Assembly (NCBI GenBank): GCA_028386065.3
Contig: JAKUCV010000968.1
Location: forward strand, 133,142-197,141
Length of the DNA: 64,000 nt
Source of the DNA: Turnera subulata
Lineage: Eukaryota; Streptophyta; Magnoliopsida; Malpighiales; Passifloraceae
Direction: 5' to 3'
Shown here: positions 10,616 to 20,982 of the stretch, one piece after another
How positions within the stretch are numbered: the first letter of the stretch is position 1
Layout: each line of letters begins with the position of its first letter
The notes under the pieces: model-generated
What the model was told of the DNA's origin: nothing
Database searches by the model: none
The model's input: only the letters and a program-made list of their open reading frames with translations
Program-made: the position numbers and the translations under genes

Positions 10616-10888
10616 CTAAAGTCTTTCAGAGATGAAAAACATGACGGAATTTGCCGAGCCGTAGAAGGAGGTCCTCAGGGTACCTTGGTCCTCTAGGAAG
10701 AACGTCTCTTCCATGGGAGTGACGAAGAATCTGGAGGAGTAGAGTTCGTCGACGAAGACCAGACGGGGCATTCTTCCGAGCTCGTTCGGTAGTTCCTCCG
10801 GACATTCGTTGATCATGCTGTAGGCCAGTCGGTTTCTCCTGCCTAGGGAGGCACCTTCGACGAAAAAGACAGACGATGGAGCAGGCAT
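10616..10888 (-). CDS. Hypothetical antisense frame in V
   Basis: A 90-codon frame on the minus strand, beginning MPAPSSVFFVEG and ending in FFISERL. It has mixed, non-repetitive composition, unlike the low-complexity shadows nearby. I recognise no domain. It lies 60 bases upstream (in antisense order) of the LINE endonuclease fragment, so the two could be parts of one captured transcript or separate exons. It may equally be chance. Confidence 0.3.
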   Translation of the reverse strand: MPAPSSVFFVEGASLGRRNRLAYSMINECPEELPNELGRMPRLVFVDELYSSRFFVTPMEETFFLEDQGTLRTSFYGSANSVMFFISERL

Positions 10889-11847
10889 TCTGTCTGGGCG
10901 TGTTATGTGTTTTCGTTCTGAATGTGTTTTGTGTTTAGTTTTTCTAAACGTGTTTCACAAAACTTGCTTTCAAATGCTTTTGATGATTTGCATCTCACCA
11001 CTTCTTCTTTTATACTCCATGGGGAGTGTGATTACCGTTTTGTTTTTCAAAGTTTAGACCCCACCTATCCCCGAGAAAGTCTAAAGGATTTTTTGGTGAT
11101 GGGAAAAGTAGATTCCCTTCACAAAGCTCCAAATCGTGTTCCTTCTTCTAGGTGTTGTTTTTTTTGAAAATTTTGTCGTTGCCTCATTTATTACTTCATC
11201 ACTTTATATGTTTTTCGGGCTACAAACGCAAGTGTTTTTCAGCTCTTTTCCATCTCGTGATTTTCTATCGCCTTGGCAACCTCGCTTTATTCTTTTCATG
11301 ACTTTTTCCTGCATCTTTTATCACATGCATTCGTGACCGTTGTGGCTAGATTGATGAGACCATACCTCGAGTAGAGTGCATGTGCGACAAGGTTACACCT
11401 GTTCGGACATCATGGAGGGATACAAGACTTGACAGACGTTTTTGGCTCATGCGGAATTTGTGAACAAGTGGATAACGTTTCTTTCGAGGGACACAGGACA
11501 TGCTCGTGATCATCACCCTGCGAGTTAACGGATGTCTTTTTCACGAGGGAAACCAACGTCACCGTTAGCTCTGCATGTCACGTTTCTCGGGATCGAGGAT
11601 GTTTACGACCGATATGAGCGTCAAACATGAAAACATGTTTTGTTTTAACTTCTTTATGTTTTGGTTTTGTTAAACGAATTTTGTTTTTAATATCTTTATG
11701 TTTGATTTTATATTCTTGAATTTTTGTTTTGCTTTGAGATGTTTTGATTTTCTGTTTAACATAAGATTTCGTAACATAAGAGTTTTGATTTTAAAAGAAA
11801 ACTTATTTTATTTATTCATAACAGTTTTACAACGAAGAAGAAGTACT
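10889..11847. other. V internal region without a supported gene
   Basis: T-rich sequence on the plus strand, with short frames that look like Phe/Ser-rich shadows. The segment 11640-11840 is AT-rich and could be the 3' UTR of the antisense frame ending at 11848. No gypsy protein domain is visible. Confidence 0.4.
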
Positions 11848-12246
11848 CTATTGAGTTACAAGCTTCTCTAAGTCTTTTACAAGCTTTTGGATGTTTTTCA
11901 CGTGGGGAAAGAGTTCCGCGCACGCCAGTTCTATCTGCATCACCGCCGAGCTGACCTTTCTCAGTGAGGCATCCAGCAGCATCAGTGTCTGCTGCGGAGT
12001 GTTGCTTTCAGCAGTTGCCTTGCCCTTCCTATCACTAGCATCCTTGCGACCGGATGGCTCCTCCTTGCCGACTGGTTTCTTCCGCCGTCTTCGAGAGACC
12101 GCCATATGTTCTTTGAGACCGATGATGTTCGTCTTGAAGCGTTTCTTTGGAGGTTCTTCATCGGAGTCCGTAAAGGGATTAACACCACCGGTATAGCTCA
12201 GCTCCTCTGAGTTAGAGGTCGTTCTTGTTCTCAGTGGAGAGTCCAT
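11848..12246 (-). CDS. Antisense frame of V: basic protein with NLS-like and helical segments
   Basis: A 132-codon frame on the strand opposite to V, just inside the 3' end of its internal region. The N-terminal third is Ser/Thr/Asp/Glu-rich. Then come two basic clusters (PPKKRFK and SRRRRKKP) that look like nuclear localisation signals. The last 45 residues (from TLMLLDASLRKV to DLEKLV) can form an amphipathic helix or short coiled coil with Leu/Val spacing. A TATA-like motif lies about 37 bases upstream on the same strand. I recognise no family. Extra antisense genes near the 3' LTR are known in some plant Ty3/gypsy elements, and this position fits that pattern. Composition argues for past coding, but only one copy is visible here. 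Confidence 0.5.
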   Translation of the reverse strand: MDSPLRTRTTSNSEELSYTGGVNPFTDSDEEPPKKRFKTNIIGLKEHMAVSRRRRKKPVGKEEPSGRKDASDRKGKATAESNTPQQTLMLLDASLRKVSSAVMQIELACAELFPHVKNIQKLVKDLEKLVTQ

Positions 12247-12282
12247 GACTGCGTGTGAGTTTGCCAGTCACGAGGTTCGGTT

Positions 12283-12289
12283 CTTATAG
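12283..12289 (-). promoter_or_regulatory. TATA-like motif for the antisense frame
   Basis: On the minus strand the sequence reads CTCTATAAGAA, 37-43 bases before the ATG at 12246. The spacing would give a very short leader, so it may be coincidental. Confidence 0.35.
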
Positions 12290-12394
12290 AGGATGAGATG
12301 TCGCTTAAGGGTATAAGCGGATATCTCGTGTTGAGTTTGGACACCTGGCAGAGTGTGCCAGAAGCTTATCGTGGAAGGACCCACGGATAAGACG

Positions 12395-12432
12395 GAATTT
12401 CGAGGACGAAGTTCTTTTTAACGTGGGTAGAC
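12395..12432 (+). other. Conserved pre-LTR block and polypurine tract of V
   Basis: AATTTCGAGGACGAAG followed by a tract ending GTGGGTAGAC directly abuts the 3' LTR start TGTAACAG at 12433. In autonomous plant chromoviruses this block usually lies just after the pol stop codon. Its retention without pol suggests V keeps the cis signals needed for plus-strand priming. Confidence 0.6.
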
Positions 12433-12758
12433 TGTAACAGCCCGGGTAAAAATTTGGATTTTTACCGGGACTGTAAAAGTCTTTTTACAGTGATTTACCG
12501 AAAGAATTAATCTTGGGTAATTAATTCAAGGTAAATCGAGCATCGTTTTTCATAACCGAGTCTTTTCCCGCCCTCGCGTTTTTTTCATCGATTTTACGGA
12601 CCAAAGTTGATATTTTTTGGGTTCCGGAATCCTCAGAAAAATCACACCGGAAAATAACTAAGGGGGTATCAGTTATTTTCTGGTCGGACCGGACTCGCTC
12701 CATAATGCAGACATGCTGCATTATTGAACGTTCACAGGTTGTACAGTTCATTCATGGT

Positions 12759-12766
12759 TATAAAAG
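12759..12766 (+). promoter_or_regulatory. TATA box of V 3' LTR
   Basis: TATAAAAG, at the position equivalent to 4307-4314 in the 5' LTR and again directly before the purine tract. Confidence 0.6.
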
Positions 12767-14371
12767 AGGCAGAGGAGAAGAGAAAAAGAGAAGAAGAAAA
12801 GAGGAGGAAAGGATTAGGAAAAAAAGAGAGGAAAAGGAAAAAAAGAGAAAGAAAAAAAAGAGAGAAAAAAAAGAGAAGAAAAAGGAAAGAAAAAAAACCG
12901 AGAGAAAAAAAAGGAAAAAAAAGATGAAGAAAACTGAAAATAGAAGAAAAAAGAAGAAAAATGGAAAAAAAAGAGAAAAAAATACAGAAAATAGAAAGGA
13001 AAAAAAGAAAAAAAAAGCAAATACCCCGAATGAACAGTGTCGTCACCCTCGGGTCACTGTGCACGCCGACGAAATCCACGCCGCCGTTCGCTTCACCGCC
13101 GCCACCATCGAGCTCGCCACGCGGTCGCGACCTCAACGCCGTCGCCCCCATCGTCTTCCGCCGCCTGACGGGCCGTGACGCGCCGTTGACCCTCGAGCAG
13201 ACCCGCGGATCCGCCTCTCCTCCGCTCTGCTCAGCCTCCTGCCGTCGCCGCGCCGAGTTTCCACCGCCTATGGAGTCGACGCCTCACGCCACGCTTCATG
13301 ACGCCTTCCCCGCGCTGCGTCACGCCGCCGTTGCCGCTGTAGGTGAGCGATCCGTTTCTTCTGGGCGGGTCACGACCGGGTCGCGAACCTAGTTGGGTTG
13401 GCTTTGACGGGGTCCTATTTTTTAAAAAAATAAATAACACATGTATCTATATATTTACTCATTTTTCTGGTAATTAATTCTGAGGGAAATTTATATATTC
13501 ACTTTGAAAAAATTATGGTCAGTTTAATTCTGGTATTTTGAGAAAAATATAAGTATATAAACTTTGTTAAATAATTAAGTTATGTTTGGAAAAACTATTA
13601 TTATTTGGAAAAAATATATATACCATGGAAATATTTTCTGGAAAATTTATATATATGTTATTTTTCCTGGAAAATTGTGGTAACTGGTACCTTTTGGAAA
13701 ATATGTAATTATGGTGTACAAAAGTAATAGTTTGGAAAATATATAATTACTTTGATATATAAATGTTTGGAAGTATTTACCTTTGGAAAATATATATAGG
13801 TATATTTATTAATTCGTATTTATTTTCAAGAAATAATTTTGTATGATTAATTTTTCTGGAAATATAGTTTTCTAAAGAAGAAAATATTTGGTAATTATAT
13901 TATGGTAAATAGTTTTAAAAAAATATTTTTGAAATATATATATACATATGTTATCTTTTCCAGAAAATTATAGTGATTATATTTTGGGAAAAGTATAATT
14001 AATTTATGAAAATATTTTGAAAAGAGTTTTAATTAAAGTATAGTACCGAAATTATATTCGGATATACATACGGTATAATATTTTCGGTAAAAGATGATAA
14101 TAAAGGATATGAACCGGGATGGGTTAATTTCGCAGTATTGGCATCATGGCATACTCTTATGTGCATCTTATGAGAGTATATATTGTTTTGTCGTATAGGT
14201 TTGATATCAGGCAGTTTCCCGAGGAGCCGGCTTTGGACCGGTCATTGTCTTCAGAGTTATGTAATCGACCAAGGCGAGGATGGATTTCCTTCGATATGTG
14301 CCTATATTACTCGGTTGTTGTGTTTGATGATTAATTCACTGTTGATTGTTGCATTTGCTGTGGTTTGACTC

Positions 14372-14754
14372 GAGAAGTTTATCCCATTGTCTTGATTGTT
14401 TGTCGGGATATTTATCCCCGTACGTCGAGTTTTGGATGTATATCTTGTGTCTTTTTGGTATTAAGTACAATGGATTAAATAATAAAATGTGATAGGGATG
14501 TCGATCGTCGGATCAGATTGGGATGTCTATCCCGGTATTTTGGTTAGGGATGTTGATCCCTGTGATTTGGTTTTGAATGATGATAATATAATTGTCATGT
14601 GGTAAGTAGTGGTACGACTCGATGGTTTAAGACTGTTTTGTGGTGGCCATGACCTGGGTTACTTGTGATAAGCATGTCTATGCTTGGGATGTCTATCCCG
14701 TGATTATATTTGGGATGTCTATCCCTGTGTTCTTATTTTTGGGATGTCGATCCC
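14372..14754 (+). repeat. Hairpin array, second copy (V 3' LTR)
   Basis: The same series of GGGAT-GTCT-ATCCC type palindromes as at 8954-9337. The AAGCAT/ATGCTT unit is preserved. At least one unit has decayed on one arm only (GATCGT instead of GATCCT near 14506), as expected for a copy under no constraint. Confidence 0.7.
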
Positions 14755-14955
14755 TGGGCTCTCTTGGATTTGGTCTGGGACCCGAAATATGTTGATAACC
14801 AGGTTTGACCCCTAGCTTATCCGTGACGGGGCCCGGAAAGATAAAATTAGAAATTGGTTTTTGTTTAAGTCTTTTTGGTCTTGGACCAGTTTTGGGTCGA
14901 GTCTTTTGGATTGGTATATTTTGGCTGTTATGCCAGACCAAATCCAGAGAACCCA

Positions 14956-15341
14956 GGGATCGACATCCCAAAAATACGAACCCAGGGATAGATATCCCAA
15001 AAATAATCACGGGATAGACATCCCAAGCATAGACATGCTTATCACAAGAACCCAGGTCACGGCCACCACGAAACAGTCTTAAACCATCGAGTCGTACCAC
15101 TACTTACCACGTGACAATTATATTACCGTCATTAAAATCAAATCATAGGGATCGACATCCCTAACCAGAACACCGGGATAGACATCCCTATCCAAAATCA
15201 AGGATCGACATCCTTATCACAATTCATTAATTATTCCATTTTATTTAGTGCCAAAATGACTCAAGGATAAACGTTCAAAAACCAATCACAATACTGGGAT
15301 AAACATCCCGACAACATTCAAGACAGTGGGATAAACATCCC
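14956..15341 (-). repeat. Hairpin array, third copy (LTR U)
   Basis: In opposite orientation, about nine palindromes such as GGGATCGACATCCC, AAGCATAGACATGCTT and AAGGATCGACATCCTT. The last keeps all six base pairs, which were partly lost in V. Loops read AGAC, CGAC or AAAC on this strand, the complement of GTCT, GTCG and GTTT. Confidence 0.75.
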
Positions 15342-16489
15342 GAACCAAACCACAGCAAATGCAACATGCAATAATCAACAAACACAATAACGAAGTAATA
15401 TAGGCACATATCGGAGGAAATCCATCCTCACCTTGGCCGATTACTCAACTCCGGAGACAATGACCGGTCCGACGCCGGCTCCTCGGGGAACTGCCCGATA
15501 TCCAAACCTATCCAACAAAACAACATATACACATAAATGCACATAATCGGTATACTATGATGCCAAAATTGCGAACTAACCCATCCCGGTTTATATCCTT
15601 TACTATCATCTTTTACCGTTATTAATTCTTTTGCCGAAAATATTTCCTTGAAAATAATTATTATTTTGTTTACCAAATCGGATATTCTTTTCCATAAGAT
15701 AAAAGTATCACCATAATAAATACTTAACAAACTATATATTCCAGAAAATACTTTCATTATGTCATTTAATCTTGATTCTCGAAATCATGTTATATTCTTT
15801 ATTTTTCAAGTAACATAAATTAAATTTAAATATAAATATATATATATATATCCAGAAAATTATTATTTATCAAAAATATACATATTAAGGTAAGCATATG
15901 CCATATGTATTCTTTTTCCAGAAGATTTAATCATATAAACATATTTTTCTGAAAATAATATAGGTATGCATATAATTATCTATTTCCATTATATATATTA
16001 ATTGCCAAATTATAGTTACCAAATATTATTATCTTTAGACATCCATATTTCCAGTGAAATTAATCATATAAGCGTATTACTTTTTTTTTGAAATAAATGC
16101 GAATTTACAAATATATATATTTCCAAAGGTTAAAATGTTTTTCCAAACAATTATAATATCAAAATATTACCTTTGTATATATTTTTTTCCAAAAGTAATC
16201 AGTTACCTTAATTTTTCTAGAGAAATAATAACATTCCAGAAAAATGTTTTTCCATAATATGTATCCAGAAATACAACCATTTATATATATATTATATATA
16301 TATATATTCCATTTTATCTATTTTATTACCCTTATTATTAAGCAAACTGGGCTATGAACATTGGGCCATTCAAGTCCATGCCCAAGCCCAAGTTCCAGCC
16401 CACACTCTAAGCCCACAAACACCAACCCATACACATAACCCAATAGCCAAGCCCACCTGGATCCACAAGAATCCGGGTCAGACCTGACC

Positions 16490-17260
16490 CATCACAAGAC
16501 CCATCCGGGTCGAGGCCAACCCGACTGCTCACCTAGCATGCCCAGCGGCGACTGCGGCGGCACGGGGCGGGGATGGCGAGGCGACGAGCGGCAAGGCGTG
16601 GCGCGCGGCGGGGAAGGCAACTGGAAGGAGGCGGCGCTGGCTGCGGTGCGCAGAAAGCAGGCGGCGAGGAAGGAGATGGCAGGTCTGGCGGCTCTTACTC
16701 GTCGGGTCCGGCGGCCGCAGCGAGGGAAGGAAAGAGGAGAGCCGGTGGTGCTGGGAGTCTGCAGTAGAGGGGCGGCGCGTCGGCTGTCGCGCTTGTTGAT
16801 GGCGATGGCGGTGGTGGTTGGGCTCGGAGGTGTGGTAGTCGGCAAGAAGGCGAGACTTGCTGCTCGTCACGGCTCGATGTCGCGTGGCTGTCGTCGCGAC
16901 GTGGGTGGCGGTGGCTTGCTGCTCGCGGCAGTGAAGAGAAGAGATAAGGTGGTGTGGGTGGTCGCTGGTGGCGAAGACAGCGGTCTGTGTGGAGGAGGTC
17001 GGCGTGAGGTGGTCTCGGGTGGCTCACGGGTGATGGTGTGTTTGTGTACTGTGTTTAGTTCTGTTTATTTCTCTCTTTTTTTTTACAGGTTTTGTCTCAT
17101 GCTGCCATACGAAGAATTTGGCAAGAAGAAGCAATAATGGTGGTGCAGAGATGGTGAAGTAAGCAGAGTCACGAGGAAGAAAAACAAAGAGGTTCACAGG
17201 CCACACAGGCGTCACGAGCAGCACAGGTAAGTGGCGGCTCCACTGTGCAGGGCCGTGTCC
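16490..17260. other. GC-rich module unique to LTR U
   Basis: A CG-rich segment with overlapping frames on both strands (199 codons plus, 117 and 113 codons minus). The frames are Arg/Gly/Ala or Pro/Ser/Arg-rich and carry no domain. It occupies the same place as the purine plus GC-rich block of the V LTR but is not similar to it, which indicates module replacement between LTR subfamilies. Confidence 0.5.
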
Positions 17261-17522
17261 AAATCGGACCAGAAAATAACTGATACCCCCCTTAGTTATT
17301 TTCCGGTGTGATTTTTCCGGAAATCCCGGGACCCGAAAAATACCAACTTAGGCCCGAAAAATCCACGGAAAAAATCACGAGCGCGGGGAAAACTCTCGGT
17401 TTCAAAAAATGACGCTCGATTTACCTTGAATTAATTACCCAAGATTAATTCTTTCAGTAAATCACTGTAGAAAGACTTTTACAGTCCCGGTAAAAATCAG
17501 AAATTTTACCCGGGCTGTTACA

Positions 17523-17750
17523 TTGGAACATCTGCTGGTTTCTTGACTCTTTCACTCCCACTTGCACTGATGTGATTGGACGCGTGTCCCAACCCTTGTG
17601 GTGTTTGCTTTATTGTATTTTTAATTTAGACAATTTTATTCTTCTCCTGGGCTAGTTTAGTTGGACTTTTGCTTGTCTGGACCTTGTGGAGTTGGACTTG
17701 CGGATTGTATTCTTGCCAAAGATTTAAGCCCATTGGGTTATATTATATCA
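17523..17750 (-). repeat. Truncated LTR of W
   Basis: It aligns base for base, with scattered differences, to 32539-32764. The missing part corresponds to 32358-32538 and was lost at the LTR U insertion. Confidence 0.75.
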
Positions 17751-19161
17751 TTAGTACCCTAAATGGTTGGGCACTTTGAGCATGAGCATTTGATAGTCGG
17801 CGATCCATTGCGTATTTCTTGCTGGTTGCTTAGAAGGGTTGCTTTAGGCTTTAGATTCCTCCATGTGAGCTTCTACAATTTTCGACTACTAGTTGTTGCC
17901 ATATCAATTAGACGTCTTGTTCCTTAGTCGCTTGAACTTGGAGTTCCTACTTTGGAGGTGCTTCCTTTTCAAAGACGGATATCCCTGATAACCTTGCAGT
18001 ATCTGGCCCTAGGTCCTCATGTCACGCAGTAGGATTTGCTTTCAGTGTCTTGGTAGATTTTGCTTTTAGCTTCAGCTCCTAGCATTTAATTTTAGCACCT
18101 CTTGGAATTTGTGCTGGAAATCATTTAATGCTGCTTCACTAAAGCTCCAATTGGGTTTTGATTCCCTTTGGACAATTGTGCATTTTTGATTCCTTCATGT
18201 CTTCAAAAAATAATTCTTGGATAATTTCTTCTTTTGGAGAGGCTCAGAGCAGTTTCTGGCTTTGCAGGAAGTTGGAACAGCCTCTACATTTGTAAGAGTT
18301 CCTTTATGGCCTTAGGCCGTTTGATTTATTTCCACATAAATTGCTGTCGAATAGGTTTCGTTTAGCTTATGTTCTTTGAGTGCTTAATGTCATCCTTGTG
18401 ATTTTCCTTATTGCTTCCCGAGCTCCTACACCTAGATCTTGGCTTCTGGGTCTGGGATTTGAGCTCCTAGTCTTTTTTTTTTGAAGTATCTCTGGCTTCT
18501 ATTTAGCTCCTTTTTGTGGCTTTGCAGTTCCTTCTCCGAGGTTCTTGACCGGTCACTATGTGCAGTTCCTGCACGAAGCTTCATTAGAACTCCAGGGACT
18601 CTTTTCCTTTTATGATGGCTTTATTAGCTTCTGCAATCAGCTCCTGCTTTCTGGATGCCAAGGCTATTTTATTTCTTTTGTAATCTTGCTAGCTCCATGT
18701 TTGGTTTCTTTCTTTTGAGTACCATGAACTCTTTTTCTAAGGCTATTCATGAAAATTTTTGGGGTTTTCCAACCCACAATTTAGCCTTTATTCACGAGTA
18801 CCAATGACTCTTTTCTAGGCCGTTAAGTTTTGGGGAAATTCTGCCCACGTTCAGCCTTTTGTGCGGTTTACAGGTCAACATCCTACGCGTAAGGCCTGCG
18901 TGGGCCATGAAGCCTTCCTGTGCGTTGCTATCTGCTTGAACTATGCAGGCTTGTTTCTTGCTGAATATGACTTCTTTGCTTGAGTGAGTTTATAGAGAGG
19001 TCCTGCTCTTTTAGACAAGCTTTTAGATATGCTTAAGTATGAGTCCGCCATTTTATGCTTTAGCCTTCGCATTAGCCTTTTTGCTATTTATGGCACCTTT
19101 ATGGCCAGTGCATTTTGGCATTTGCAAAGTCATGTGCAATTCATAGGACATCTTTCCTAAG
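17751..19161. other. W internal region, left part
   Basis: T-rich non-coding sequence with a loose recurrence of AGCTCCT and GAACTCT words. I see no gene on either strand. It ends with CTAAG (19157-19161), the left copy of the duplication made by T. Confidence 0.5.
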
Positions 19162-19894
19162 TGAAACGCCCGTAACCCAAAATAACCAAATTAATTAATT
19201 ATACATATGAAATGATCAAACTACCCTTCTGTCCCTGGATTACGATATAAACCACAAATGAATCAAGAATCAATATACAGGCCAAGGTAAACAAAACTGT
19301 ATCCTAACAGAAACCGGCTCTATGCGAGCCCAACTCCCAATACAGGAAATGTTAGCCATGACACAATCATCATCAATTTTATTATAAATTATATAATAAA
19401 TTATACAAGGTAAAATGAGTATGCAGCGGAAGACAAAATAACATAAGAAACATGAATACAATGCACCCTATGGATCCGACCCGACGAGAGGAAAACACCG
19501 CCACCTGCTGATATGCAGCACTGCTCAACGAGCAGTTAACCTGTAAAAGACGTGAGGGAGTGAGACCAACCACTGTCTCACCGCAAATAAATAAACCAGG
19601 GTATACACATATACAAGTCAACCACAAATACACTGGTATACGTCATCAAAGCCACAGTGCACAAAGCAAGTCATCAACAAACTTTTATCCAACGTATGTA
19701 CTCTATCGTCTTACTATGAACATAATTCTTTAACTTTATAAGGGTTGTATATTTTATTATTAGGGCCCTCTACTGTGTGCGCCGGGCGCAGTAGCGACTG
19801 GCCAGCTCCCTAGGGCGTATGCCCAAACTCAACACATATATAATATCAAACAACGGAATGGGTAAGTTCCGACAAAAAGATAACCACTAATAAC

Positions 19895-20215
19895 CAAGTG
19901 GCCGACAACTCTAGGAGGGTTGCTCTCCACAAGGAAATACATAGTACAAGAATCTTGGGGCACACCCGTCAGTTCCCAAGTCGCCGGCTCTGTGAGGGGT
20001 GCTCTCAGCAAGGAATAAGTAATAACAATAACCAAGGGGTACACCTGACAAATCCCCAAGGCGCCAGCTCTGCGAGGGGTACTCTCACTAATATACTATC
20101 GAGGGGTGTACCCATCTATCCCCTCATCGCTGTCTGTGTGAGTACAACTCACTATAAATACAGGACCCGAGGGGTACCCTCTCTCCCGCTCGGTGCTACC
20201 GATCAACAGCCCCAC
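19895..20215. repeat. Diverged tandem modules in T 3' LTR
   Basis: Three to four imperfect units of about 85-100 bp, each containing a GGGGYRCACCC word, a GCCGGCTCT-like word and GAGGGGTGCTCTC. The same set occurs in the 5' LTR at about 27620-27935. GAGGGGTGCTCTC and GAGGGGTACTCTC are themselves near-palindromes. Confidence 0.5.
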
Positions 20216-20935
20216 AGTAGAAATTACTTATCCTTTAGTTTACCAGCTTGGTAAGTTGTTAATGTAATATGTATAAAGTAGTTGTATGCTCTTTAACAAT
20301 TCTTGTAACATCTGTCCTCCTTTTCTATCAGTACAACTCATGTACTCAAAGTATGATGACAACCATCATTGGTACCATATCACATAATCAGCATATAATA
20401 ACAATATAACATCAGCATGGCAACCAAAGCAGACAAGAGCATGCAACATAACAAGCACCCAGGCAAACAACGTTTGACACAAACAAGAATTTATCACATC
20501 ATTTACCCATGACCATCAACCCGAGCATTGTGGGCAGTAAAGGCATACCACGGTTTATAAGTCCTTACCTGGGTTATCGAAGTTTTCCTGAAAGCAAACA
20601 CTTGGTCCTGTCTTGACGACATTTGATCCTATACTGGTACCAAATACAATCACATAAAATGCACAACAAGAATGACATGAAGTGCATACATGTTATGTGT
20701 TTAACAAATTCAAGTTCATCGGTAACAACCCATAACCCAACATGTTATATAAAAATAATTAATATTCATGCCCAAATAAGTTTATAACAGTCGTAAGAGA
20801 ATGAATTAGAAACCAATTTAATAAGTGCCATGAAAAAAATCACCATGAAAAAAATCAAGTGTACATGACACTGCATGAAAGCCGAAAACCAAAGATAATG
20901 CAATCCATATGGCCTATGCGAAAATAAAATATATT

Positions 20936-20967
<32 letters not shown>

Positions 20968-20982
20968 TTATATATATATATA
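20936..20982. repeat. (CA)n-(TA)n microsatellite
   Basis: A run of CA repeats followed by TA repeats in the T 3' LTR. The 5' LTR has only a short TA run at the matching place (about 28595-28614), so the tract has changed length since insertion. Confidence 0.85.

Larger units (their letters stand above)
4029..14931 (+). mobile_element. Element V: non-autonomous chromovirus-like LTR retrotransposon
   Basis: The 5' LTR is 4029-9932, about 2.88 kb once the nested solo LTR is removed. It is followed by a tRNA-Met-like primer site at 9937, a short internal region 9951-12432, a polypurine tract, and a 3' LTR from 12433 that is cut off at 14931. The LTRs start TGYAACAG and end GGGCGTTTCA, and the pre-PPT block AATTTCGAGGACGAAG is the one usually seen downstream of pol in plant chromoviruses of the Tekay/Del type. 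No gag, protease, RT or integrase is present, so it would need a helper element. The internal region instead holds antisense reading frames. The 5 bases left of 4029 (AAATT) have no partner because the right end is lost. Confidence 0.8.
12433..14931 (+). repeat. 3' LTR of V, truncated at its right end
   Basis: It begins TGTAACAGCCCGGG and follows the 5' LTR through the TATA box, purine tract, GC-rich block, AT-rich middle and hairpin array, up to the word CTGTTATGCC (5' LTR near 9508-9516). There it switches abruptly into an inverted LTR. About 415 bp of the LTR end are missing, including GGGCGTTTCA. Confidence 0.85.
14932..17522 (-). repeat. LTR U, V-related, inverted against V's 3' LTR
   Basis: Read from 17522 on the minus strand it starts TGTAACAGCCCGGG and resembles the V LTR over the first 270 bases, the AT-rich middle (about 15800-16320) and the hairpin array. 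It is cut at 14932, without the GGGCGTTTCA end. The GC-rich block at about 16490-17250 is unrelated to V's GC-rich block, so U is from a sister subfamily and not a copy made in place. It inserted into the W LTR: the sequence right of 17522 matches the interior of the W LTR from 32539. Confidence 0.8.

Noticed and set aside
12705..13392. Frames of 139-157 codons in the V 3' LTR
   Set aside because: Same purine tract and GC-rich block as in the 5' LTR; no domain and no third-position pattern.
16538..17137. A 199-codon plus-strand frame
   Set aside because: CG-rich LTR module, open on both strands, Arg/Gly/Ala-rich, no domain.
12433..17522. Foldback (FB-type) transposon
   Set aside because: The arms are LTRs of two related subfamilies with different GC modules, and the left end is a retrotransposon 3' LTR preceded by a polypurine tract; no flanking duplication was found.
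20151..20158. TATAAATA in the T 3' LTR on the plus strand
   Set aside because: It lies antisense to the LTR and nothing else supports a promoter there.
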